Shown here one piece after another: positions 21,917 to 33,482 of a stretch of 64,000 bases of DNA. The notes below the pieces were generated by a model that saw only the letters and a program-made list of their open reading frames with translations, made no database searches and was not told the origin of the DNA. The DNA is from Chamaecyparis obtusa (taxonomy: Eukaryota > Streptophyta > Pinopsida > Cupressales > Cupressaceae). Location: assembly GCA_027943335.1 (NCBI GenBank), contig BSBK01000970.1, positions 2,435,501 through 2,499,500 of the forward strand, read 5' to 3'. The translations under genes and the position numbers were made by a program. Each line of letters starts with the position of its first letter. The stretch's first letter is position 1.

Positions 21917-24900
21917 TGTTGGTACCCTTAAAAAATTTTGAGTAATGGGACACATTAGCATGCATTTGTATTATTTTTGCTTTCAGGATACATGTGGGAA
22001 TTGGGTGTTTTCCGGGTGGTTTCACAAAATTTACTTGTCCATTGCCTTTCATCCTATCGAGTTATTTTGAGTCCTTAGATGGCATGTTCAAATGGGTTTG
22101 CATCAATTCATTTCTAGGAGGTCTCTAAGTCAAAAAATGCTTAAGTGTAAAATTCACTGGGAAGGGTCACTTTGATGTTGAATAAAATGCACCCTAGAGA
22201 GCGTCATAAAAATATGAGCCTAGCGTCTTGTTTTAAACTTTGCATACTCTCTATGTGTCAGGTTTTAGGCCTCTGTGATAAGTTTTGACCCCGTTTATTC
22301 ATCCCCTTCCAGAGGTGTTTTCTAGTTTCTGCACTTGGCCCTTTTCCTAGTTTTGTCAGGAACCCTGTTTGACATGTTCTAACTTGTAGCTGATGGATTG
22401 GTAGAAAGGTTTTAATCATTTCCCTACATTATAGACAATTTTTACTCTACCCCTGTCAGTTTGTAGCTTGTGATAAATCCATCTGATGAGAAATTGAAGC
22501 TGATTCCATTTGCAGCTTTTGTGTTTTGCACTGTTTGGTTATTCACCAGTTTTCTAGAGCCCTATTTCAACTATGAATAACTCATGCCCTGTTGATCAGG
22601 TCATCAGTATGTTTGTCTCAGTGTATAATAGACATAAAATACTTCCATGCTGTAAGATTGTGGCTCTTGATGCATTCATTTGGTCAATTTGCCAGACCTT
22701 TTCTATTTGCAAAAAGTGCAAATTGCCCGGTTATGTTTTCTGCAAGTTTGTCAGAGGCCTTCTTTGCCTGCTAATAAATTTTCATAGGATGATCCTATTG
22801 TCAAAATTCTTGTTGTCCTGTATTGCTGACAAGTTATACTGTATCTCATTCTGATTCGAGCATCCTGCCAATCCATTCGTGCACTTTTCAAGGCTAATTC
22901 CAAGTGCAGTTTATCAGGTTCTGATAGTGTGTTTGCAGGAGCAGAATGAAAAGGGAAACTTCAGAGGTTAATAAATTTTGCCTCAGGTACAGTCAAGGGA
23001 TGCCATTTTGCAGGGTGATTCTATGTATCTCAAGGTTTATGTCAGTCATGCGGTGAGATTTGTTCAGGTGATTTGGTCAGTTTTCAAAGCCAGTTCTAGA
23101 GCCAACTTAAGTGATTTCAGATAGAGCAGAAAGGCAATGTTTTAAGTGGCTAACTTTGGTCTATTTTATCTTGTGGCTCGGGTGTCTTTGAAATTTCTTC
23201 TTTGACATGCATATTTGTTTGTTGGAGGTGAACATGTGTGCTCAGTGACATGATCCTATGATGGCTATTGGCCAGTTTTTAAGGCCGCTCCCGGATGTCA
23301 GCTAATGTTATTTGACAATCTTTGCAAAGAGTAAAAGTGAAATAAATGGCCCAGACAAGATAATGCCATGATGTGTGAGAGCAAAGGAGTGCATCGCTAG
23401 TGTGAGTTATCACTAAGATTGAGCACAAGATATTGTGTACGTAGAAATGGCTAGTGTTACTGGTGTTCATTTATCATTGTTGTTTTCTAGAGGGCAATGC
23501 ATCAAGGTCTTGTCTCAGAGTTTGAGAAAATCAAAGCAAAGTGATTTTGCGATGCCAAATATCATAGACAAATGCAAAGCATGTGAAGAAGAAGACGATA
23601 AAAAAAAAGGTTGAAGGCAAGAGCCAGTTAAAAAAAAAAGTGTCAATATATAGCCAGTCACGTTTTTTATCATAACTCAAAAAATACAAACTGGGTTGGG
23701 CTGAATTTTACATATGTTTGAGATGACAATGTGTGCATTGTACAGAAATTTTTTTAGAAAAACCCAGTTTGACAATCAAAAGTTATGGTCCTCTGAGTAC
23801 TCACAGCAATAAAAAATCAGCATTGCTTCCAAAAGTTTAATCCCACATTGCTCAAGAAATGACCATTTCAAGTGTTTAAAAGATATACCACTCACATAAT
23901 GAAATGAATAAAGAGAAGAAGGCTCTCAAGAGTGTGCACAGCTATTGCATTGGGATGCGTGCCAGTGACCATAAAGCACTAAATTTTGCATAAAAATGCT
24001 GGCGAAAAATGCTAGTGGTTAAGGAGATAACATTCAGAGAATTGGAGAATGTTTAATCTCTAGTTCTCCAAATGCTGGCGGTTAAGTCATAAACATTCAG
24101 AGAATTGGAGAATGCTTAGTCTCCAATTCTCCAAATGGTTAGTGGTTAAGAGATAACATTCAGAGAACTGGAGAATGCTTAGTCTCTAGTTCTCCAAATG
24201 CTAGTGGTTAAGGAGATAACATTCAGAGAATTGGAGAATGCTTAGTCTCTAGTTCTCCAAATGCAAATGGTTAAGTCATAAACATTCAGAGAATTGGAGA
24301 ATACACTTGGTCGCGAGTTCTCCAAGTCGCTAGTTCTCCAAGTCGCTAGTTCTCCAAATGCAAATGGTTAAGTCATAAACATTCAGAGAATTGGAGAATA
24401 CACTTGGTCGCGAGTTCTCCAATTCGCGAGTTCTCCAAATCGCTAGTTCTCCAAATGCTTGAAAGTTAAGGAAAATCATTCAGAGAATTGGAGAATACAC
24501 TTGGTCGCGAGTTCTCCAAGTCGCGAGTTCTCCAAATCGCTAGTTCTCCAAATAAATGAAAGTTAGGGAAAATCATTCAGAGAATTGGAGAGTATGTAGT
24601 CGCGAGTTCTCCAAGTCGCCAGTTCTCCAAATCGCTAGTTCTCCAAATGATAACCATGGTCAAAGAAAGATTCAGAGATTTGGAGATACATGTCATTCGC
24701 CAGTTCTCCCAATCAGTGGGTTAACTTGAGGTTTGTCCGAGCATGCAATGAGATAGTGACAAGTGGCACTTTCTGGTGCATTCAGTGGGTATATGCAGAA
24801 AATGATATAAAATTGCAAATTAAAGCTGAATTTATGAAATGATATAGTTTAGACTATAGGGCATAAATTCAAAAATGTAAAAGATAGTTGTTCACGGAAA

Positions 24901-26186
24901 AGGGGCTTGGAAATTCATTTTTTAACAAAACATATAAGTGTTATATGTTTCCGGAAAGGTCTCGAAATAAGGATTCTAATGGTGATGACTATTTTCAGTT
25001 TCAAAGCAGTTGATAAGAGCAGTTCAGGTTTGAAATCCGGGAATCAAGATCGGTTGCAGATCAGATTGGAAGTTTTTGCAGAATGTGGATCAGCTTGGGA
25101 ATCAGTTGCAGGGAGATGAGGAATGTTGAAGATATTTTTATGCAAGAGGGACAGCTGTCAGTTGGTTTTGGGAATGGACTCTCAATTGCTATATCTTGGA
25201 TTTTTCTCATTGTAACAAAGATGTTGAAATTTATGCTGCAGAGCAGCTTCCAGGCTTTGGGTCTTATTTTCTGGTGTCTTTGTATTGTAAATGTACAGTT
25301 ACAGATAAATTTTAATGAGAACAATGGGAATCCCGATTCAATTCTTGTTTGATGTCTTTGTATGCATGATCTTAATTCTTGTGTATTGATTTGTAAGGCA
25401 TATCAGTATACCAGTTATAAGGTACCTGTGAGTTTGAATTCAAGTTTCTTTCAAGGAGAGAGTAAGTCTTGATTTTAAGTTCTGAGAATTATAGGTTTGT
25501 ATATGAATTCGATGTCCAAGAACTGGAGTGAGAGAAGTGATTTGTAAGGCACTTCACTTGGTTTCTTTGAGTTTGGGATTAAGGTTTTATGCGAATGTAT
25601 GTTTGTATGACTCTGTTACCCAATGAACAAGGCACTGGTCCTGGTTTGCTTTGCAGTTTTCATCATCAACCTTTAAAATTCAATCCATCTTTAATTTCAT
25701 GTTTGAGAGCATTCATGTTTATGTCTTGTGTTTCATAAATACAAGTGTTGTTAGTGATTCTTTGAAGAAATGAATCCAAGGGTTAGCCTGCCTGAGCTCA
25801 AAGCTCGAAGAGAAGGAGTTTATCCTTGTTATCACATTGACCATTTTTCTAGTTCTTAGCAGATCATACAGGTGGGATCCTGTATAAGGCTGGTTGAGTT
25901 GAACTCCCACGTTTTATAAGTCTGAGAACTATCCACTAATTTTTATGTCTGCATAAAAGGTTGTAGTGAGTAAGTGTTTATGTATGCAGATCTTATCATG
26001 TTTTAGGTGCACCCGCCTGAGTGTGTGGAACTCGAAGCAGAAGGAGGATCAAATCCTCATCAATTAGTCTTTTCTTGCCCCTCAGTTTGCATGAACAAGT
26101 AGATTTGTGTTACTGGACAAAGATCCCTATGTCTGGTTTTCATATTTCTCTTCTAGAGTTGAGGGATACAAGAAAAATGGCTAACA
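21917..26186. mobile_element. Insertion D: 4270-bp TG...CA element, probably a solo LTR
   Basis: Starts TGTTGGTACCC and ends ATGGCTAACA, with CCTCA at 21912-21916 and 26187-26191. No second copy of either end, no primer site and no coding domain were found, so it is best read as a very long solo LTR, though a non-coding element is possible. It contains the complex tandem array at 24031-24712 and otherwise unique-looking sequence. It begins just one CCTCA duplication after the right flank of insertion E. Confidence 0.78.
24031..24712. repeat. Higher-order tandem array (63-bp then 97-bp units)
   Basis: ATTCAGAG begins units at 24032, 24095, 24158, 24221, 24283, 24381, 24478, 24575 and about 24669. 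The first four spacings are 62-63 bp and the next four 94-98 bp. The longer units carry extra copies of a roughly 16-bp subrepeat, GTCGCGAGTTCTCCAA. Each unit pairs GAGAATTGGAGAA with a downstream TTCTCCAA, so the transcript could fold into repeated hairpins. Confidence 0.92.
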
Positions 26187-26472
26187 CCTCAAACTGGAGA
26201 TTCTGCATAAGCAATCTTGCATCAACTGAAACCATTGCACAGGTGCTTTGCTAAACATAGCAATCCAGACTAACACCAAAAATACCACTTACTATAAATA
26301 GTAAGTCCGCCAAATTGACCCCAACAAAGAACAATCCTGGCATTTGAGATCTTCAGAGTGGAAGCCAACCACTGGCTCTGCCAAATGACCCCCTCTGACA
26401 ACCTGTTTAACTTACGAGGGTCACCGAAATAAGCTTATCCCAAGGGCCTAAAAATGGGGACATTATAGGTAA

Positions 26473-27854
26473 ATTGCTCAAGTGATGCTCTTGCTATTGA
26501 ATTCACGTCTAGGCTTGTGATACAGTCCAGTCTTTCAAGAAAAATAGTGGACTTGAAACTTTCTCTGTTTTGAAAGATATGACATAAAGATGCTTTCTTT
26601 GTTATGATTGTCATTTTGAGAATTGAATTGGAAAGGAACTAATTTGAAAACTTTCTAGCAATTCAAAAGATTCCTTGATATATTATGTTATACATTTTTT
26701 TAATGTAGATGGTTATCAAAAAGAACAAAACAAACAAACATATCCATGGTTATCTAAATCTTTAAATGTGAATGAGCATAAAATTGTATTTTTTTCATGT
26801 TCATAGAATTGAGATGTTACAAAAATCCCCTAAATTTTCAAAGGGATGGAAAGCTGATCATGAAAACCTTAATGAAATTGGAGGGATGAGGGTTTTACCC
26901 TACAAATTAGGGCATACAGATTCCTTTCTTCAAGATCAAGGACACTCACATGCAATGGTGTGGGATTTGAGACATTGTTTTTTAGGAGCTATTTCCACCC
27001 TTGGTTGTGTATTTTTCATCCCTTATATAGAGATAGATCAATAGGGAGGCTTGATCAGGAGTAAGTGTGAGGTTTGTGGTGAGTATTTGTTGAGACTGGC
27101 ATGTTGACATGTCCTATTGATGTTGTCTCTAAGGTTTATAGGATGCATGATGGGGATATACAACATGATAGAGAGTTGTTTCAGACCACCCACAATTTTT
27201 TTAACTCATTTGCCTCCTTAGCAGTGGCTGAAGGAAACTTCGTGAGGATACACACTAACTACATAAAGGCTGAGCCAATAACATTCGAATTTCATCGCTC
27301 CAAGATTGATGATCTTGTTGACAAGCTAATCTATAGTCATGTGAAGGAGATTTTGGGTTCATTTATGAGAGGTATAGGAGAGGCCAACATGAACACTGAA
27401 GGACAATGGACACTTTCACCAAGTTGTATTTCGCTATAATTGAAGACCAAACAATCTCACTAGGAGGTTTGATGCTAGATGAAGGTAAGAAAAATGGGTG
27501 TAATGTGTTATTTTGTGACTAAGAATTTAAATAGCACTGGGTAATAAGTAATAATTGTTTAACAATGTATTTGCTCACTAATTCTAATTCAAATAACTCC
27601 CTTTTTAAATTTATGTTTGCCTCCAAATTGCTATAAATTTTTGCTTGTAAACCTTGTTGAATAGCAGGTTTGTTTGAAACCTCTAATCCTTTGTTTTCAC
27701 ACAACTTTGAATCCTTAGTGAATCCACTTCCAATTTGAGAAGAGATCACTTCTTTGGAGCTGAATAACTCTTAAGGTATTGTCCCAGGGTTTGAGTTGAA
27801 TAATATGTCAAAAACTCATAATGAGAGAATATGAAAATGATCAAGATGTGCAAA
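26473..27854. other. Unassigned DNA with one unidentified frame
   Basis: This is the pre-insertion target of element B and its continuation. The plus-strand frame 27101-27439 (112 codons, starting MLTCPIDVVSKVYRMHDG) has balanced composition and could be a decayed coding fragment, but I do not recognise it. Nothing else was supported. Confidence 0.4.
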
Positions 27855-29860
27855 TGTAATGTCCCCATTTTTGTCCCTTCATTAGTACCAGTGTTTCTAG
27901 CAGGATTGGCCTATTATCCAAGTTCTCGTAGGCTAGTCTATTGCATAGGGAGTCCACCCAGGGGTTGTAGATTCACATAGGACATCTTCTAATTGCATTT
28001 TGGGAGTTTATCTGACTTCGCTAGGGGTTAGGGACAGTCTTCTAAATTTTAGGAGGGGCTTCTATTTTATAGAAGGGGGCCTAATTTTGTGGAGGATACT
28101 TGTAGAAGGCCCTGTGAGCCATTTTGTACAGTTTCCTAGATTTTAGGAGGGATCCTTACTTTTTAGGGATTGACTTAGAGTTTATAGGAACACATCAGGG
28201 GACCTTCGTGATCAGTCTGGAGACTTTGGTTGCAGTTTCTATTTTTTAGGGAGGATACCTAAATTTTAGGAGACTCTCAGCTAGCCTACAACAATTAGAC
28301 ATTATTTGTGGATCAGTGACATCAGGTACAATCCAGTTTGGAGTCCAGATGGTGAATTTATAAATAAATTTGAAAATATTAAAGTCTTTACTTCAATATT
28401 TTATTATTAATAAGTCATAATGGTGATTTAGAAAAAAGATATTAAAGTAATAATAACAATGTCACCTTGGCACATTTTCCTAGGCAAATAAGTTGTAAGT
28501 TATAACTTAAAAAAGTGTTTTTAATTCTTATGAAGAATAAGACCCTCAAGACCTATTTTATGAAGGAAATGGGAAATTAGAATAAGTTTTATGAAATTAA
28601 AATGCTGGAAACCCTAGGAAAGTTCGAATTCCTTTGGAGGGAAAGGAGAAAAGAAATAAAAGAGCAATATGGGAGCCATTTTTGAATTATCATGTTTTGT
28701 TTTCTAATTGTGCAATTGAGTGGAGGAGCTCTAAGAAGGGCTTCCACAGCAGTAGATCTTCCAGGAACGAAAACTTCTGGAGGAAATTCAGAGTTGGACG
28801 TGACCCCAACTCTCTAGGTGATAGGATACAACATAGATCAGCAGTGGTTTCATCTAGGCATCAGAAATTGGGTGAGTTTGATCAGATCAGATTTGAGAGG
28901 GCAGAGATTTTTCATCAAAATTACAGATCGGTGCTTGGAGGACAAACTTATTAAAATTTTAGCACCCAGGCCTTGCCGTACAGTCTAGGGTTATCATAAT
29001 TTCTCCCAGCTTGGACGTTGAGGGAAGAAGAAGCAGATCAGTGCAAAATATTCTGTCGTTTGGGACAGAAATCAGTAGTTTTCAGTTTGCAGAGGTCAAC
29101 TGTTATATATTACATTTCAGATTACTCCCCATATTGGACGGCAGCCAGTAGTAGCAGCAAATTTACATAGTAATCGGAGTTTGGTGAGATCTGTAGCAGC
29201 ACTTGGGCAATGGCATAGGAGAATCATAAGGCATAGATCAACACAAGCCAAAGCCATCTATTGTTCTGTCCAAGAAGTCAGATCTGTACAGTTGGCAGCC
29301 CGGTACAACCATGTATGTATTGTTTTTGGAAAAAGAAAAAAAATCAGATTCCAATCAGTCTTTGGTGCTAGTTTAGAAGTTAGTTGTTTTTTCAGCATTT
29401 GTTATTTTCCAAGCTTTGCAATCAATTAATAAAAAAACCAAAAAAACTCAAAAACTACAAAAAAATCAGAAAAAACAAAAAAAAACAAAACACATCAGAC
29501 TTCATCCAAAAATCAGAATTACAAAGTTGCATTTGGGGGGTGGCCATTACAGCAAATGAGCTCCTTTATCCTCTTTTTATAATCTCTGATAGAAGTTTTT
29601 GGAAATTACATTTATAATCATCATTTATAATAATCTTTTAGGTCTACATAAAGTGACTTGGAATTAGTTTCGCCTTTTGGACCCAATTTAAGTCATTTAA
29701 TTAAAAACTAATTAAATACAAATTGCCGACAATGTTAATATAAGGCAACTTAATTTAATCAATTAAATTTTCTCTTTCCAATTTCCTGAATCAGTCTATG
29801 AGAATAAAATAGGCTAAACAGTCTTCCTTGAATGCTTAGGTTGAAGACGGGAACATTACA
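27855..29860. mobile_element. LTR-like element K, about 2.0 kb
   Basis: Starts TGTAATGTCCCC and ends GGGAACATTACA. The interior has repeated TTTTAGGAGG motifs (28040-28280) and an A-rich block at about 29428-29500. No target duplication was found (GCAAA versus TAGGT), so the two ends may belong to different copies. No coding domain was recognised. Confidence 0.5.
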
Positions 29861-30480
29861 TAGGTTTATATTTTCATTTTTCTTTAAGTTTTCCTGATAC
29901 TAATGGTTTGTGTAGAATCATTGTTGTTAGTTCTAGTTTAGTTGGCGTAAGAATAGAAAGGTTGTTCACATTTTGACTAAACATTATCATGCTGCATACA
30001 TATTAAACATGTATTCATCCATACCACGATGAAAAAGAATGCTACTTCCTGCAATAAATAACAATTTCTGATCTGATCTTGCTTGTTGATATATAAAGTG
30101 TTGATCTGCTCTTATGAGCATTGATGCTTGTTAAATCATTTTTCTTCATGATCATTCAATTGTTGCGGAATGATTAATTGATTGAATGGATTCCTTTGAT
30201 TTGATGATTCAAGGTATTGGTGAATTATGATTATGTAATTGTTGATTAGATGATTGAAAGTGATGTTATAATTAATGCTAGTTTGATATATTGGTTGATG
30301 ATGATTGAATGAATGCCGATTTGATAGAGTGACGCCTGATTGCTGAATTGTATCTTTTCTTTATCCCAAGACGATGTGATGATTGATGTAGGTTTAACTA
30401 TTGTTTCCTTGATCTTGCTGATTGATTGTTTGCTTGACATCTTGAGCGATTAATGATTGATGGATGAAGGGTTTGTTTTA
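29861..30480. other. Unassigned DNA rich in TGATTGAT motifs
   Basis: Between about 30160 and 30500, GATTGA/TGATTG words recur at irregular spacing. No clear unit length, gene or terminal repeat was seen. Confidence 0.45.
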
Positions 30481-30827
30481 GTGATGATTGATAAGTCCTT
30501 CCATGCTTGGAATAAAATGTCCTTCATACTTTATTTGTGAAAGGGTAACTACCTTTCACAAGAATTGAGTCACCACTTTTCATTGTTGCCTTTGAGAATA
30601 ATATATTATTCCCCAAATTGATCTCCCTTGGATGTCCTCTAGTGAAACCTTCTCCCCTTTATATCTTCCAATTTGAGGGAGAGTCACACCTCTTCATCAT
30701 GTCTGCCCTTTGCAATGGTCACAACCTTTCACATCTACCACCTTTTGAAAGAGTCACAACCCTTCATCATTCCTACCCTTTGAAAGAGTCACAATTTTTC
30801 ATAATTGTCACTCTTTGAAAGAGTTTG

Positions 30828-32551
30828 TGTCATGTCCCCACCAAAAGGAGAAGTTTTAGTTGTATTGATTACATCAAGTCACAACCTTTTAACTGTATTC
30901 CAAACAATTGGCTTATACAAATAACAATTGTTTAAATAAGAATGCTATTTAATATTAATTTAAGGGAATAATGATCATTAAATTAAATTAAGAAAATGGT
31001 TCAATGCGACAATATCCTAGAATAAAAGATAATTAATATATACGTAAGGCTCAAGAGTTGTGACTCTTTCAAAAGGGCAGAGATAATGAAGAGACATAAC
31101 TTCTCCCTTATATTGGAAGATATAAAAGGGAGAAGAGTTCATTTGAAATAGGGCATCAAATCGAATAATAATCATTAAATCTAATGAGAATTGCAAACTC
31201 AGAATATATATATATTTGTGTGCGTGTATCTATATTTATGTATGTACTTATGTATCTATATATATGTATATACACACACACATACATTATACATATATGT
31301 ATGTATGTATGTATATTGGTGTTACTTGGGGACATGTCTCCCACATAATTTGACCTGTTCGGGAAACTTGGAAACGTGTCCACTGGCTGTCCCACAGTAT
31401 TAATGTTTGAGTTTTGATAATTTGTTTGACTTCGACTCTCATGTGAACTCTTAATTTAAATTATTTAACACAAATGTTATATGTTATAGTTTTATAATGT
31501 ATATAAGCATGCTTTACCCATGTTATCATATGAATGTTTGAAATTTTCCTATATTTTAATTTTTTTCTATTTTTTAATATAGCTGTCCCCTTTGCCGTCC
31601 ACTCCGTCCTCTAAAATGACAAAACAAAAATTCGTCCTGAAAACTTGTTTCCCTATCCTCCGTCCAGGAAACTCTGGGTAATGTAGATGTACATACATAC
31701 ATACATATAATATGTATATGTGTGGGTGTGTGTGTGTGTAAAACAACAATTTATATACTTATCCAATAGTGTGGTATGAAGTATAATGCATTGCAATATG
31801 ATTTGGTAGATTTATTATTTGTCTTCCTTCTGATAGGAAGTAGGAATCTATGCAAATAATCTATATTTTCTAATGTATGCATATTTGATAATGATGAAGG
31901 TTCCTTTAAAGTTTTTAGCCAATCCACTGTTTTGTTATGGAGGAGAGTTAGGGCATAGGAGTGCAAGTAGCATAAAGGTGCATTTGAGTAGTGGTAATCG
32001 TGAGTGGGGTTGGGAGGCCAAATGGTGGGTGCTATTAATGTGCTCCTAGGCTTGATGGATAAGCTCAATGTGTCTTGTATGATCTTCGAGGCTCTTCATA
32101 ACGAGGATATGTTCTTGGAAAAAGCTTTAAGGAAATTCCTCATGCACATTATGATGGAATACATATAAGAAATGCAAGTAGCACCTATGTTCCATTCAAG
32201 TAGTGGTAACCTTGAGTGTGGCTTGGAGGCTGAATGGTTGGTGTCATTCTGTGCTCCTAGGCTTGTTGGAAAGGAATAAGCTCAAGGCGCCTTATATGTT
32301 TTTCCAAGGAACTCCATCAATTAAATTAGTTATATCTATATGATTGAGTTAATGTTCCTAACCTTGGTAGGAAATATATGTTTTATGGATTATGTTTCAA
32401 TGATTACCTAACATAATTGTAGGATTTCAATCAGGATCTATCTTTTTCCACAATTGTTAAATGATATGGTTAACTGTATTCCATTTCTTTCTTTACTTTG
32501 GAATTGTAATTTTAGGGCAAGAACTTAGGCATTGGAAAAGGGGGCATTACA
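30828..32551 (+). mobile_element. LTR-like element J (1724 bp) inserted in element I
   Basis: Starts TGTCATGTCCCC and ends GGGGGCATTACA. Near 31050-31140 it contains GTTGTGACTCTTTCAAA and a GGAAGATATAAAAGGGAGAAG-like stretch in plus orientation, so it belongs to the same broad family as I but is inverted relative to its host copy. No target duplication could be matched. Confidence 0.55.
31197..31320. repeat. TA/GTAT microsatellite
   Basis: Tracts of (TA)n, (CA)n and (GTAT)n. A related CATA/TG-rich tract lies at about 31689-31740. Confidence 0.9.
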
Positions 32552-33482
32552 TTCACTACCCTTCACCATTGCTGCCCTTCAAAAGAGTCACAACCTTCCA
32601 TAATTACCACTCTTTGGAAGAGTCACAACCATTCATCATTTCTTCCCTTTGAAAGGGTCACAACTTTCCATAATTACAAACCTTTGGAAGAGTCACAACC
32701 CTTTGTAACTTTTACCTTTTGAAGTAGTTAGTTTCTTCTTTTCTTCTCATTCATTTTTTTTTTCTCTTCCATTACTTCTTTCTTGGTTACACCTTATCTT
32801 TTCTCTTCCTTCCTCTCTCCCCCCTTTCAAATGAAATTCTCTTCTCCTTTCTATATCTCAAGTTCAAGGGAGTCACAACTTTTCATTTCATGCCTTTTGA
32901 CCATTCATTAAACTAAACTAAATGTTAATTATTTTATATTTAAATTTTGTTCTTTTATATTCTAATTTTATTATCATAGTTGGAAAATTTGGACATGGCA
33001 AAAAATCGCCAAGGCCTGAAGAAAAATTCGGGAAAAACTCGGCCAGTTTTTGGAAAAACTCGACATAAAACTCAGGAACTTAAAATACAACTTAAATTTA
33101 ATTAGAAATGCATTTTTTTTGCAAAATTCAATGAGAAGATGCATACAACGAGTTAATTATTGAGAACACAATAGAAACAAACATAGTTTAGATATATATA
33201 AACGCAAAGTGGGTACAAAATTGCATTCTCATGCAGAATGTTGATGGCTGGAAGCAAAATTGTAAATAGTTTCTAGAAAACTAGAAGTAAATAGTAAATA
33301 CATCATTACAATTACATCTTTCTCTTCCCAGCTCTACTAACAAATAAGGGAGAGGAACTAGAGGGTCTAGTCCTAGTAGTAGAACCCTTCCCTGAGTGTG
33401 ATTGTGCCTCCTCACTCGGTATCTTTGCTGATGTGTGTGGCTCGCTCTCCATCTTGGTTGTAGCTCCTCCTGTCTCTGGCAA

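Larger units (their letters stand above)
16031..26467 (-). mobile_element. Ty3/gypsy element B, internally deleted, with nested insertions
   Basis: Complete by its boundaries: GGTAA at 16026-16030 and again at 26468-26472 is the target duplication. It comprises the 3' LTR (16031-17274), an internal region of 2.54 kb, and the 5' LTR (19817-26467) interrupted by E and D. Removing the insertions and their duplications leaves about 5.0 kb. The internal region has gag and protease and then goes straight to the polypurine tract, so reverse transcriptase, RNase H and integrase are missing. Such a copy could move only with enzymes from an autonomous relative. Confidence 0.88.
19817..26467 (-). repeat. 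5' LTR of element B, split by insertions E and D
   Basis: The LTR pieces are 19817-20774 and 26192-26467, joined by AAGTC and CCTCA duplicates. Together they total about 1.24 kb, equal to the 3' LTR. The outer end is mutated to GGGGACATTATA. The insertion point lies at the edge of the near-palindrome copy at 20754-20773. A second copy is at 26287-26306. Confidence 0.88.

Noticed and set aside
24031..24712. CRISPR-like spaced repeats
   Set aside because: Units are diverged, contiguous and internally subrepetitive, without unique spacers; this is a eukaryotic minisatellite in a transposon.
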